NCBI GenBank assembly: GCA_037447655.1
Contig: JBBHKE010000456.1
Coordinates: forward strand, 1-62,978
DNA: 62,978 bases
Source of the DNA: Zygnema cylindricum
Lineage: Eukaryota; Streptophyta; Zygnematophyceae; Zygnematales; Zygnemataceae
Reading direction: 5' to 3'
Below, one piece after another: positions 24,780-36,452 of this stretch. The notes under the pieces were generated by a model. It did not search any database and was not told the origin of the DNA. It saw only the letters and a list, made by a program, of their open reading frames with translations. The position numbers and the translations under genes are program-made. Within the stretch, counting starts at the first letter, position 1; each line of letters opens with the position of its first letter.

Positions 24780-25880
24780 TTATCGCTTTTGGTGCCGTTG
24801 TCATTTTCCGGCATGTAAAAGGTGTTGATTTAGGGTTTTTGAAGAAAATCATCATTACAGTGGACCGAACTACGAATAGCGAGCATTTTCTTTTGTCATT
24901 ATCCGGTAGTTTGTCGTTCGATGGTGTATGTATTAGTGTTGACTTATGTGAGGAATGGTTTTGAATGTACGGAAACGGAATGATGGTCCTAGGGCTTTTT
25001 AGGATTATTTTAGGGTTTTTTAAAGGCTTTTTAGGGTTTTTTGTAGGTTCTTAGAGTGCTTCGTATTTCATTTAAGACTCCAAATTGTACCGACTCTTCC
25101 TGTGAGACTGAAGTAGATTCAGCTCATAGTATGTACTGAAAAAAAACACTTCAATATTTTCTTCTTGTACAATTCCGCTGTTTCATCCACTCTAAATGTG
25201 GTATAGTGCTCGGCCGCGGTAATGTCGCGTCACTGACATTTTTTGCAATGTAAATCAAGTTGATATTGGAATGTTTTTTGTTTTTATTTCAAATGATTCA
25301 TGCTTATTAATTATTCATGGGATAATTAATTATTACACCAAGGTTGTACGAATAGTACAGTTTTTGGGTAAATCCATGAATTGGTTTTGTTCTAAAAAAG
25401 TGAATATACCATTACCATTGAGGCAAATTGATTCAAAATTATTGTTTTTAATTTACTATCAACAAAGGTGAATCACTGTAATCTTGCAGCTATAAGGTTT
25501 GTAATATAATTTTGTTTTTACTCAATTTTTTCTAAGTGTAAGGTAGCGTTAGTCAAAAGTTATGTAAACACTATATGGATAATCTTTAACTTGGAGACAA
25601 AGTGAATAACAGTAATATTATAATATTCCCTTTATTATATCCTCGCCTAGAACCTTTGTCTCAGCTTTGACCTCTTCATTATACTGCCTTTTTTTTTTTT
25701 TCTTTTACTATTTGAGGTAAGCTTTTTGAGGTAATCACCCTAATATAATATTGCATCTCTATTTACTCAAAAAAAATTAATTAGTGTGAGTAGGACTATT
25801 TTAAGTGGGTGGTCTGCAGTCAACCATTTTCAAAGCATGACTGAATGCAGTAAGTTCTAATACGCTGTTTCGAAAAAGAA
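24780..25880. other. Gene-poor AT-rich stretch
   Basis: No coding exon recognised. At 24989-25042 there are several TTTTAGGG-like strings, as also at 7011-7052 in an MPP-beta intron. They are too few and irregular to be a telomere. Confidence 0.4.
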
Positions 25881-25885
25881 GGTTA

Positions 25886-26102
25886 CAGCGCTAATGATTA
25901 TTAGTGCTAGGGTTTTCTTCACCGCTTAAAACATCTTTTCTTAGTGCACACGTGACGGATTGTCAGTCCGACGGTTGCTATAAGAAGGCAAGATTCTCAC
26001 CTTCCTATTGGCGGTCTTCAACTGACAATTCGACAGGTGTGCACGGAGAAAAGACATTTTAAGTGGTGAAAAAAACTTTAACACTAATAACAATGAGCGG
26101 TG
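25886..26102. mobile_element. Fold-back family D MITE
   Basis: Most of the element is an inverted repeat: TTCACCGCTTAAAACATC on the left pairs with GACATTTTAAGTGGTGAA on the right, and the outer ends resemble CACCGCTCATTGTTATTAG. TA flanks both sides (25884-25885 and 26103-26104). Same subfamily as 19209-19433. Confidence 0.75.
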
Positions 26103-26329
26103 TAATTGACAAGGCTTGTAATTCAAATGACAACTAGTAAGAATACACACTATATCGCTCTTGACTTCGGCTATGTTCATACCCTCTCTTATCGACATGT
26201 TTCAGCCCTTACACCGCAAAATAGACGACCGCATTTCTATTTTTTTCCCTCTCCAGATCATCCGACTTCCCTCCTAAGAGTGGTCAAGTCTTAACCCTTG
26301 TTGCAAGGATCCCAACAGGACTACAATCC

Positions 26330-26385
26330 CCTCCCCCTCCCCCTCCCTTTCTCTCTCTCTCTCTCTCTCTCTCTCNNNNNNNNNN
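26330..26385. other. (CT)n tract ending in a 10-base assembly gap
   Basis: A C- and CT-rich run leads into ten N at 26376-26385. The true gap length is unknown, and the microsatellite is the likely cause. Confidence 0.95.
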
Positions 26386-27870
26386 TGCGACGCAGCAGTA
26401 AAACAGTTTGCTTGTGTAAGAGTAAGCGAGGGAGAGAGAGAGGTGAAGGGAGAGGGCATAAACGAGAAAGAGCACATTTTAAAAAACTTTCAAAATTAAA
26501 AGAGGGAGATGAGCATAGGTAGGTTCGGAAAAAAAGGGAGCGTGAAAGAGGGGCGGAGGCAATGAAAGGTAAATGGAGTGACGCGCCATATGCAGAGGGA
26601 GAAGTAGCTGCCATATGCGACCTCGAATCCATGGAAATGAAACGAAGGTGGCGGCGGTGTTTTTGCCTTTTTCTTCATGAAACGAATGAGAATGTGTTCG
26701 TTTGACAAAATGACGACGCAGCGTCAGATCCCTAAAAAAACAAAAGAAAAATGGATCGATGAGATTCGTTCAACAAGGGATCCGTTTTTCCGTGGATTAT
26801 CCGCGTTTGGCGTTAAGTCTTCCCAAATATCATCAACGCCAAATGTTGTTTTTTATTCTAATTATTTTAATTCATTAATTGTAATTTGTGGTCCATTGTC
26901 ACTTCGACCCCTTATTAACGTATACATTAATTCTAATTTGGAGTGAAATCACCTATAGACACCATATTAGAATAAACATTTACGCTATATTCGGTCATTG
27001 TACCGAAATGGAGTACATATTGACGCTAATTAGACAAAATACATGTTATAGTGTTTGTATAAACTGAACAGTAAAAAATCACATGAATCAAGAGTACGCA
27101 GTTTTAAAACGGTTAACGTGGACGTGTAAAATAAAAACAGTTCACTGCTTTAACTATAACATCATGACTTCGCACATGCAAATATATTTTACGTTCACAC
27201 TGCAAAACAGGCGATTATAAGAGCTCGTGTGCGAACGAGGTTTTTGGCGACGAGAGTGAACCCATTTTTATGCGCACTTTCATATGCATGCGCGCATAAT
27301 TTATAATTAATTTTAACTATTTTCAAGTAAAAAGGTACAAATATGTACCGTCTGACATCATCCGTACACCATACTAATTATACATTGTTGTACTTTCGGT
27401 CTTGACGCTATTTGGTACGGGACCTCAATTATAGTCAAGGAAAAATTAAAATCACATAGACTATTTTTGGAAAAAAATCAAAATTTAAAAAAAAAACCCA
27501 AATTAGTGTCGTTGACATTAATAACGATATGCGGTGTAGTATCAGTAAATTTCTACCGCGATTATTTCCATAACCAATATTATCGGCCATCGAACAACAT
27601 TACTAAATATTTACCGTCGATTTTTTTAGTAATTATATAGTATTACTACACAACTACAATACAGTATGTACCACATAGTATTATACTGTGTACGGTATAT
27701 AACAATTCATGTCAGGCATGACAATCCGGCCGCACTTTAAGAGAAAGAAAGTACGGAAGGCTAATCAAAAAGCCGTACTTCTTGATACAAAAAGTCGAGG
27801 ACCAAAATTTTAGCAAGAAATTACGGAACCATTTTGACTTTTTGATAAGTAGATCAGTAAACTGGAAGGA
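26386..27870. other. Gene-poor stretch with one family D end
   Basis: No gene recognised. A family D-type right terminus (GACATTAATAACGATATGCGGTG followed by TA) ends at about 27538, without a clear left partner. The frame at 26677-26946 has no recognisable domain. Confidence 0.45.
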
Positions 27871-27874
27871 CTAA

Positions 27875-29294
27875 GAGCATTGTTCCATTAGGCAGTCTCA
27901 TTAAACCATAGTTCAAAAGTAGGTGAAAGTACGCCCATACAATATGCCTATTGTACGCAAAACATACAATATGACCTTAAGACCCATATTATATTGGCCG
28001 CAAAATGAAAAAAAATAGTAACAGGGTTGTGTTGGACATCAATCGATAGAGAATTAAACGTCATGTCTAAATTTTGAAAAACATTCGGACAAAATATTAT
28101 TTTTCTGTGAGTTTTGAGGTACTTTTTATTTAAACCGTCAGATTTTTGGACGATCTGACGGTCGCTGATCAAAGTAGTGATCTAAGAAGATCACATGAAA
28201 AGCCCATAACACAACTTACGATAGGACAACCTGTCATATATTACCGTCTGCAATTTTGAAGGCCACACTAAATAAAGCCTCAAATTGACCAACAAGGCAG
28301 TATGGGACGATAAAAAAAAAATATTCCACACTGCCAAAAATATTACTAAAACCTACCCGTTGGTGGCTGCAAAAACACTTTCCGTAAAAAATATGAACTC
28401 TCCGTACTCTCCGTGGTTTTTTTTTATTTTTCCCGGTTTTTTTTTCCCACGCAATGTCATCCTAAGCCGTGTCAGTTCGCTAAAAAATTTCGTTCGGCGC
28501 CGTGCGGTGTACTATGATCATACGTCAGATTCGTACGTTCGTACAGTGGTGTGCACAACGCACACACATACAGTATGCATACTCTGCGCGAGTTTTGTGC
28601 CAAGTTTTGTGCGCCTACCAAAGGCCTACTATAAAAACGCCTACTTTTGAACTATGCATTAAACGTCAAAAATACGTTTACTGAAGCAATCGTTCCATTA
28701 TGTCGGGTCAGTAACCGACATTTTACTTGCGTGGCACACTTTAATTGGATCCACGTAGTAGATGAATAAGAATCTTTGACAACAAAATGTGACCACATAT
28801 TTGTACTAGCGAAGGTAAAAAGTGACCCGTACAACGTACTGAATGAAATTTGTACTGGCGGACGAAACTTTAGATTTGTAAAAGCATACCAAAATGTCAG
28901 AATTGTTAGTGGATGGCAACAGATGCGTAAAATATTATCCTCCGTCAAAGATTTTCTTGTGGCTTTCGGTGGCCTCGCATCCTCCCTGGCGGAAGGCACA
29001 TGTCATATGCGACGTGTAGCCACCTGGCCGCGTGGTCGTCATGGATATTTGTTCACTTTTCCACGTGGCACGATGCTATACGTTCAAGCGATGAGAATTG
29101 ACCTACTCCGCGTCATTTGTTGCGAACTGAAAGTGTCAGACGATGGCGTATCCGATTAGGCATCTGACGGTCCATGAAATCCCTCATTCAGTAGGCTTAT
29201 TTTTTTGACATTTTTTTTTTTTTTGTACAACACAGTTTGAAACAGTATGGGTTTCAGTAAACAAGGACATTTTTTCCCTAATGGAATTTCACCC
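27875..29294. mobile_element. Family B MITE (TAA target, Harbinger-like) carrying a nested insertion
   Basis: The ends are GAGCATTGTTCCATTAGG and, reverse-complemented, GGGTGAAATTCCATTAGG. TAA stands on both sides (27872-27874 and 29295-29297). After removal of the nested element and its duplicated target (27907-28664) it is about 660 bp, like its relatives at 50083, 50782, 52685 and 53393. The internal frame at 28776-29159 is shared with the 52685 copy at about 70% of residues, and the DNA appears at least as similar, so I do not call it a gene. Confidence 0.85.
27907..28656. mobile_element. hAT-like element, 750 bp, exact 8-bp target duplication
   Basis: The terminal inverted repeats CATAGTTCAAAAGTAGG (left) and CCTACTTTTGAACTATG (right) are perfect over 17 bp. 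The flanking octamer CATTAAAC is present exactly at 27899-27906 and 28657-28664. A relative of the host element (52685-53389) has the unoccupied site CAGTAAAC at the matching place. No transposase seen, so it is non-autonomous. Confidence 0.9.
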
Positions 29295-29297
29295 TAA

Positions 29298-30192
29298 GAG
29301 CACTTTCCAATGTGATAAAGTAAGAGTTTTTTCTGTCTTTTTCCTCCAAAACTTCCCGCAACGAGAAAATCCGCAACCGTACCAGTAAAATGAAATTACC
29401 ACAGTACGATTTGCGTCACTTTGAAACTTTAAATGTACTACAGGTTGTCGTCTAGCGCGTTTCTACCCACTTTCGCATCCCTCCAGCTCATCTTCAAACT
29501 TCTACTCAAATCACCTCGTTAGGTGATTTTAACTAAAGTTTAATCAAGCGAACGAATAGGGAAACGTTGTCGCATACGTCGTAAGTTTTTGAAAACTTTT
29601 TTGCGCGGAGTACCAAAAAAAAAAAACTACCGCATGTTTATAGGCTGTGCGTACTTTTTCCCTGCAGGGCCGTGGAGGGGTCTTGAGCAACGGATGCCAT
29701 TTCACAAAAGCGAAAGGCGCCTTTTTCTCTCTCCCTCTCCCACTACCGCGCCTATCTCAGAATTCTCGCAATGAAAAACGACAATAATGGTATCAAATGA
29801 AATATATCTGAAAAATATTATTTTAGACTGTCTTTGGGCGTATTTTGATGGTAAGTAGAGTGAGAAATGACGGAAAAACAAAATCTAGAAACCATGGCGG
29901 AAAGTTTTGGAATTAATGACGTCGACCTTATCATAAGTGAGTGTGACGTCAAAATGTCACAAACCCTAAACATTTACGATGTCAAAAGAAACTACAATAC
30001 AGTACTCGCCTACAACTGTCGCTATTTTGTAAACGTCATCAATTGTCGCAAATTTTGTAGTAGTCTACAACCGTCACAATTTAAAGTAGCGATTTCATTG
30101 CGTTACATCGGAACGCTCTGAAAGTAGTACGGAAAATCTTTGCTAAAAAACAAAGTAGCAAGACTAAGTTTCGGTTACATTGGAAAGTGCCC
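29298..30192. mobile_element. Family C MITE (TAA target, Harbinger-like)
   Basis: The ends are GAGCACTTTCCAATGTGA and, reverse-complemented, GGGCACTTTCCAATGTAA. TAA stands at 29295-29297 and 30193-30195. The left TAA is shared with the end of the family B element at 27875-29294. Subterminal sequence (AGTAAGAGTTTTTTCTGTC, and CAACCGTCACA near the right) resembles family A, so A and C are probably related. Confidence 0.85.
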
Positions 30193-30195
30193 TAA

Positions 30196-30835
30196 GTTGA
30201 GTAGATGTTATATAACAAAAATTAAGATATAAGTAAAAAAGAAAGCCAATTTTAGGTTAAAAGACATTAAGTAGGAAGGGTATGAGTGCATGAAAACCAG
30301 CGAAAAATTTGTTCGTAGGATATAGAATTCAACTTATATATCGTATCGCGATAATTCCTTAACATCCAAAAAGATGTACAACTTTACTGAGTTATGTAAA
30401 TCCTCTCTTCATGCATAAAAAAACGAATAAAATGACAAAAGAAGGAAAATTCCATAGCATCTCAACAAAACAAACAACCACGAGCTTTGTTAGAATACAC
30501 CCTAAAAGGTATATTAACCGCAATTGCTTAAAGAAGAAAAAAAAATGCCATCATATGGAATTTTCTTGTCAAACTTGACAAAAGGTATCATAATGTTCTC
30601 AAGCAAATATATGTCAATACTTCCTTTTACTTTCCAAAAAAAAATGAAGCTTTCCGTTCTTCAACAAATCTACAACTCTACGAGACGAACAAAATTGTTG
30701 TGGTGTCTACAAATCTGAACTCCGTCCCTCCGAAAAAAAGCAAAAGAAACTAAAAACATGGTTTTTATGTCTCATGCCATTGGATGGAAACCGTAAAACT
30801 ATTTTTTACAATATGGACGAATGGTAAAATATTAT
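30196..30835. other. Gene-poor stretch
   Basis: AT-rich; no gene, repeat or element boundary recognised. Confidence 0.4.
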
Positions 30836-30841
30836 TCATAC

Positions 30842-31057
30842 GTAGACATCCAAAGTAAGACTCGAAGATTCCTCTTTCCGGAGAATTGCAATCGCCGATT
30901 TGAGCAAATTTTCTTTGTCTAAAATACCATCGTCGGTAGTTGTCGGACTTAAAATGGAATTCACAACGCAAATAAAAACTCGCAAAGAAGTAACTTGTGG
31001 TCCGAAAACGTCTTGAATCGCCACAAGAAGGAGGGCCGGAATATGTCGAACTTGACA
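30842..31057 (-). other. Possible orphan exon, 72 codons
   Basis: On the minus strand an open stretch of exactly 216 bases lies between an acceptor (GATATGCAG) and a donor (GTATGA). It encodes CQVRHIPALLLVAIQDVFG followed by a mixed, protein-like sequence. Composition and phase are what a true internal exon would show. I found no neighbouring exon and do not recognise the domain. It could be a captured gene fragment or chance. Confidence 0.3.
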
Positions 31058-31640
31058 CTGCATATCACAAATTCTTAACCCAAACTTGTTAAAAAAACTC
31101 TCAACTTTTGAAGAAAAAAACCCTCAAAAATACCCTCGCGTAGATTTGAGTTTTTGATACAAAACCTCAAATTGTTAAAACACATCTCAAAGGTGTTGCT
31201 TATTTAACGAATGTACATTCTAATATTGACGAGCTAAACTGACCAACAAATGTACGGAACCTAGTACATAAATTAGTACGTAAAAAATCTCGACCAAATA
31301 CTGGATTGGACGTAAATTCTGAGTACAAGCATGAAACATAAAAATCCACGTACCAAATCAAACATTTCACACACGTAAATTCTTTCCTAAGAAAAATTGG
31401 GAATTCATTACGGTACGGTAGCGTACTGTACCGGGAAAACTTTTCGGCCACGACGGCTTTAGAAACAAAATGTACAAATAGTGTACAAATAGCAATATAT
31501 GGAAACTGATGATTTGGCAATATTGTTACCAATATACTGCAACAATCGATGATCGCACCTATCGGCATGATACAACACTTATCAAGAGCCTTCAAAAAAG
31601 TACATATCCATTATCAGCAAAACCTGTTCGATATACATCA

Positions 31641-31950
31641 CTTAACTTCAGTGTAGATAATTCTTGTATCACTCCAACACTGATAATTCACTAACTCTAA
31701 TAGCGATGTAGGATTGACCACAATTGATTGTAGATAATTCTCGTATCACTCCAACACTGATAATTCTCGTATCACTCCAACACTGATAATTCACTAACTC
31801 TAATAGCGATGTAGGATTAGCCACAATTGATTGTAGATACTACGAGTACCTCTCTAACACTAATAACTCACTAATTCTAATAGTGATGTACTATTGACCA
31901 CAATTTAGTGTAAATAATACAAGTACCTTGCTAACACTAATAATTCTCCA
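31641..31950. repeat. Tandem array of about 95-bp units bearing MITE-like ends
   Basis: Three to four imperfect units contain TTCACTAACTCTAATAGCGATGTAGGATT, written here as TTCACTAACTCTAATAG plus CGATGTAGGATT, and CCACAATTGATTGTAGATA. The CTCTAATAGCGATGTA part matches a family D terminus, so a MITE end has been amplified in tandem. Confidence 0.7.
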
Positions 31951-32027
31951 ACAAAGTTGTATAATTGAATCCAGTTATGTATAGTTCATTTTGGTTTTGT
32001 GTAATTTATTCTAACTTTGCATTTACA

Positions 32028-32078
32028 TTATATACAAATATATAAATATAAATATAAATATATATAGGTATATATATA

Positions 32079-32121
<43 letters not shown>

Positions 32122-32370
32122 TATATATCTACACATATATATATATATATATTACAGGCATTATACATACATAATACATACATTATTATACACCATACAT
32201 ATATATTACATACATATACATATAAATTTACACACACATATATTTACATACATATACATAATCTTACATATATGTATATATTATTACATATATATGTATA
32301 TACATATATATACATATATATATGTATACATAGAAGAGATATATATATATGTACATTTATATATAGTCTT
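32028..32370. repeat. (TA)n/(CATA)n microsatellite
   Basis: Long alternating TA, TATG and ACATA tracts, with spurious Tyr/Ile frames. Confidence 0.95.
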
Positions 32371-32860
32371 ATAGAAATGTTCTGTGTACTTTATGTTGCA
32401 AGGTGAAGAATTCTTGAATTTTGTAAATTGTTTCCACAAGACGTGATACTATGATTACTGTCATTATTGAAGTAAAGAAATTATTCGCAGCAATGAGAAA
32501 CTTTACATAATTTCAATAAAGGTCACGTGTTTTCTCTCTACTTTTGAAAACATATTTTAGAGTAAAAATCAGTATTTATTGATGATGTCAAAATATTGAT
32601 AAAGATGTAAAGCAATACTCACAATATTGATTTTTTCACTTGTCTGTTTCTGTTATAAATTCAACAAATAAGGATATAAAGGGGGATTCGAAAAACAGTG
32701 AAAAGAATACCCACGTAAGACAAAATTGCTGCTGGAAGACCATCCAAAAGAGTGCCACGTGGCAGATAGTCCAAATCAGAAAAATCAAATAATTTAGAAC
32801 AGTCTGCCACCTGGCAAAATCCTCACCGCCCATTTCAAATAAGTCGGAATCAACATTTAA

Positions 32861-32907
32861 GAGGGGGGGAGGGAGGGGGAGGGAGAGGGGGGGGGGGAGG
32901 GGGGAGC
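32861..32907. repeat. G-rich tract
   Basis: GAGGGGGGGAGGGAGG-type run of nearly pure purine, including about 13 consecutive G. It ends immediately before the gypsy integrase fragment and may form G-quadruplexes. Confidence 0.8.
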
Positions 32908-32916
32908 CGCTCAGTG

Positions 32917-33550
32917 GACATTTTGGGCGGGATAAAACAACCGCACGTGTCGCTGAGGCGTATTACTGGCCAAACATGACTCGAGACATTGCAGAATATG
33001 TCCGGACGTGTGACTCGTGTAATAGGAACAAATCGGATTCAGGGCAACAAGGTCTGTTACAACCCCTTCCAATACCATCTGTTTCTTCGGAGGCGATCTC
33101 AATGGATTTCATCGTGGCCCTTCCCCGGACAAAGGAGGGCTACGACTAAATCTTCGTCGTCGTGGATTACTTGACGAAAATGGCACATTTTCTCCCTACG
33201 TCCACCACAGCTACTACACGAGATATCGCGAACTTATTCTTTCGGGAGATATTCCGCCATCACGGACTTCCAAAAAGGATCGTTAGCGACCGCGATCGTA
33301 AATTCGTGAGCCACTTTTGGCAAAATCTATTTGCGTTATGTGGCACGCAGCTGGCCATGTCCAAAGCCTACCACCCTTAAACTGATGGTCAGACTGAAAG
33401 GGTGAATCGAACTTTGGAGGAAGCGTTGCAGTCTTATATCTCGGTGCACCAAACGGATTGGGTGGACCATTTAACAGCGATTGAGGTAGCATATAACAGT
33501 GCAGTGCACTCTTCGACGAATGCTACGCCATTCTCCCTCAATAGACGATG
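32917..33550 (+). pseudogene. Ty3/gypsy integrase fragment, broken
   Basis: Reads GHFGRDKT, then YYWPNM and the paired cysteines of the HHCC zinc domain (TCDSCNRNK). The DDE core follows: MDFIVALPRTKEGYD, IVSDRDRKF and TDGQTERVNRTLEE carry the two aspartates and the glutamate. In-frame stops interrupt it near 33147 and 33378. It ends abruptly after TPFSLN, where family members continue YG-HP, at the point where a TGTTGAAATT sequence begins. It would have joined retroelement DNA to the genome; now defective. Confidence 0.9.
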
Positions 33551-33902
33551 TTGAAATTTATGTATTTTCTAGGTCTGTATTGGAAAAATAAATAGAGTAA
33601 GTCAGCAAAGGCAACATGCTTCTCGCTCAACTCTCTCCGGTCCCCATACTTGTTGCAGTCACTAAAGACCAGAGAGAGAGCTAGAGCCATGTCTGTCTAA
33701 AGAGGATAGGCTAATTCGTAGTTTGTACCAAAATGTGTATGTCGGATCCAGGATTTGATCTAGGAAACTATATCCTATAATAGACGTTAGCTATAGCCTA
33801 TAGCTTAGAGTCAACGATGGAATATGTAGGGTACAAGAGGTATTTATAAATGTAGAAGTAGAGAGTTCTAACAAACTAACAAATAACCATTTAACTACTC
33901 TA

Positions 33903-33968
33903 TATCAGATTCGAACCATGGTCTGTGGTTATATTTGTAGAGGTAAGCCTTAACCAATAAGGCGTTGA
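33903..33968 (-). other. tRNA-like / SINE-like head
   Basis: On the minus strand a B-box GGTTCGAATCT is preceded at the proper distance by an A-box-like TTGGTTAAGGC. The surrounding stems do not form a credible functional tRNA. It is probably a tRNA-derived SINE fragment or a chance promoter match. Confidence 0.35.
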
Positions 33969-34766
33969 CGAAACAATACACGCGATGGGTTTCAAAAATA
34001 TCTAAACGTTAACGCAACTGCTAATTAACAACAGACTAACCAAAAGGAGCAATTTCTGCATGTACGCGAATCTGAACCGTGTAAAATATGTTTTGATCGG
34101 ACGGCCGGCATTATAGCCGCCACGCGAAGTGAGCTTTTGGCGGCATACGGAGATAGCGTCACGTGGTGCCACGTGGCGCCACATTATTTGATACAGGAGA
34201 AGATGGGAGGAGGAACCATGGCTTCCGATTTCACAGGTGTCACCTTGACGACCATGTCGTACAATGGCCGTACAATAAGTACATCTCCTATTGTACCTTT
34301 TTGTACTATATAGTGTTCCTATTCGACTAGGGTTTAGTAGTAGGTAGTCGTGAGTAGGCAGACCAAGACTTAGTGATATTTAGGTACCTCTCTCTAAGAG
34401 AGCTTGTAACTATAAAGGTCAACTTTGACCAGCCATAACTTAATGCTCGGGTGAGCAAATTCAGCGATTCTTTTTGCTGCGGACTCATGGGAGTCTAGGC
34501 TACACAGGGGTGTAGTCGCTCAAAGGTTTTTGCGTGTCAGGGTGGCACTTATTCAGTGGGAAATTCAAAGTGGGGAATACTATCCAAAACACGTATTCAA
34601 GCTTTGCATTCTGTGGTGGAACTGAGCACACACAAGGTCTTATCTTCACAAGGGTGAAGTTGTATTGGGATTTTGATTATCAAGGGATCATTCATTTGGG
34701 TTTATATCAACTTGGAGTCGGCACTATCTAGATAAGCTTCTTTTGGATCTGCGAATTCTGTGGGCA

Positions 34767-36452
34767 ATGGAGCCCATAAAATTTCAGGTTATGGGCCCAC
34801 CATCTAGGGTGCCTATGTTCGATGGAATATACTTCACTTATTGGGAGTTTACGATGGAAGGGTTGCTTTTCGAGAAGCATTTATGGGGAATTGTTTCGGG
34901 ACAAGTGAGATGTCCGCCACCTGGCTTTGGAGGAGCTTACTATGGAGAATCATCTAAGGCTGCCCAAAATATCAACTGGAGTTCCGATGCAATGGAAGGT
35001 GAAGGGAAAAACCTTTGCGTGGATGGGGAATTAGGGGAGAAGGATAAAGGGACCCTTATGGTGAGGGGAGCTATGCTCTCCGCCACATCTTCACTTAGAG
35101 GGGTTATAAGTAAAACTGAAGAAAATGATAGTAAAATTTGGGAGTGTAAAAATACTATAGCAAAACATCTTATACTTAGATATGTGTCTAAGTCCATAGC
35201 TATCACTCTTTTAAGTCTTACCAAGTCTTCGGAAATATGGGAAACACTAAGGCAGATTTATAAGAGTGAGACTATTCAGAGGCAGCAATTAGTAAAACAG
35301 GAAATAGGGGCCTATGTTTATAAAGGCGGTAGCATGATAGAGTTTTGCAATGATATTGCAGCGTTATATGTTGAGCTTGCTAGTGCGGGATATGTAGAAT
35401 CTGAGGAGAGAAAGATTAATACACTACTCATAAAACTCCCTGATGAGTACGAAAACATCATTAATCGTATGCAGGCAATGGGTGGCTCCTCATGGACTTG
35501 GAGCTTTACCGTGGGGATAATTCTTGTGAGGGAAAGCACTTTGGAGCTTCGTAGGGGCAGTGAGAGGGTAACTGCATTTACAGCTGGTGGTGATTGGCGG
35601 AAGCGTGATGAGAGGATTGGCGGTGACGAGCGGAAACGTGATGAGAGGAAGAAAGACGAAGGTAAACCTTATCGCAACTTTGGTGGAAAGAGAGGGAGAG
35701 GAAAAGAAAGGGGAGCTTTGAAAAAAGGTGTTTGCTTCTTTTGTAGAGAAACAGGTCACAATATGGAGGAGTGTTCTTGTTTGGAAGAACTTAGGAGTTG
35801 GAATGTGAAAGAAGAGGAAGAAGGGGAAGAGGAGAAAGAGGATGAAGAAATCTTAGAGCTTCTCCACATTGGTAGAATGGAGAAGAGAGAAAAGTACACA
35901 GAAATTCCACGAAAGCAACAGTGTGCTGTTGGAGGTATAAGGGAAGTAAAGGGAAGGGAGGTACTTAAAGGAGTTAGACATGATGTGGATGTCAATGAGT
36001 ATAGAAAGCCAGATCTAGAATCTATAATTGAAAAAGGGAAAAATAAAAATAATGAGGATAATTTAATAGATATTTTGGAAACAGGAAACTGGTCAGAAAG
36101 GGAGACTTCAACGGCTTTCGAGGAAAGGGGAGAAGTAAATATAGAGGGAGTTTTAAAAGATAGGGGAGAAAAGAAATATTTAATGAAAAGTTTAGGGGAG
36201 GAGAAATACTCTTTGGGAATCATTATAGAAAGTGATAGTGGAAAGTATTCTATGGGAGAGAGTGAGGAAAGTTCAGAAAATGGGGTGAGTATCATGGATA
36301 AAAATATGAGTTCGGATGATGTAGATTTTATGAGGAACTTAGTGGGGACTCTTGATATAACGATAAATTTGGGGGGTAATGGTTTTGACATCACTAATGG
36401 GAGTGATGCCATCTATGAAGGTGTGCCTGTAAAAGGGTTAGCATCTGGGTGA
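34767..36452 (+). CDS. Retrotransposon Gag polyprotein, copia/UBN2 type, with long acidic tail
   Basis: The structural protein of a Ty1/copia-like element, 561 residues from the ATG at 34767. The upstream in-frame codon at 34743 is TTG. The N-terminus has VPMFDGIYFTYWEFTMEGLL, the usual F-G--Y--W opening of copia Gag. A UBN2-type core follows (SEIWETLRQIY, LLIKLPDEYENIINRM). A basic Arg/Lys/Gly region leads to the zinc knuckle CFFCRETGHNMEEC (C-x2-C-x4-H-x4-C) near residue 330. Beyond it some 200 residues are Glu/Lys-rich and of no known domain. There is no protease motif. The frame is intact, which suggests a young element. A similar layout is found on the minus strand at 57-60 kb. Confidence 0.85.
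   Translation: MEPIKFQVMGPPSRVPMFDGIYFTYWEFTMEGLLFEKHLWGIVSGQVRCPPPGFGGAYYGESSKAAQNINWSSDAMEGEGKNLCVDGELGEKDKGTLMVRGAMLSATSSLRGVISKTEENDSKIWECKNTIAKHLILRYVSKSIAITLLSLTKSSEIWETLRQIYKSETIQRQQLVKQEIGAYVYKGGSMIEFCNDIAALYVELASAGYVESEERKINTLLIKLPDEYENIINRMQAMGGSSWTWSFTVGIILVRESTLELRRGSERVTAFTAGGDWRKRDERIGGDERKRDERKKDEGKPYRNFGGKRGRGKERGALKKGVCFFCRETGHNMEECSCLEELRSWNVKEEEEGEEEKEDEEILELLHIGRMEKREKYTEIPRKQQCAVGGIREVKGREVLKGVRHDVDVNEYRKPDLESIIEKGKNKNNEDNLIDILETGNWSERETSTAFEERGEVNIEGVLKDRGEKKYLMKSLGEEKYSLGIIIESDSGKYSMGESEESSENGVSIMDKNMSSDDVDFMRNLVGTLDITINLGGNGFDITNGSDAIYEGVPVKGLASG

Noticed and set aside
24989-25042. TTTTAGGG-like strings suggesting an interstitial telomere
   Set aside because: Only a few irregular copies; similar strings occur in introns (7011-7052). 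No continuous array.
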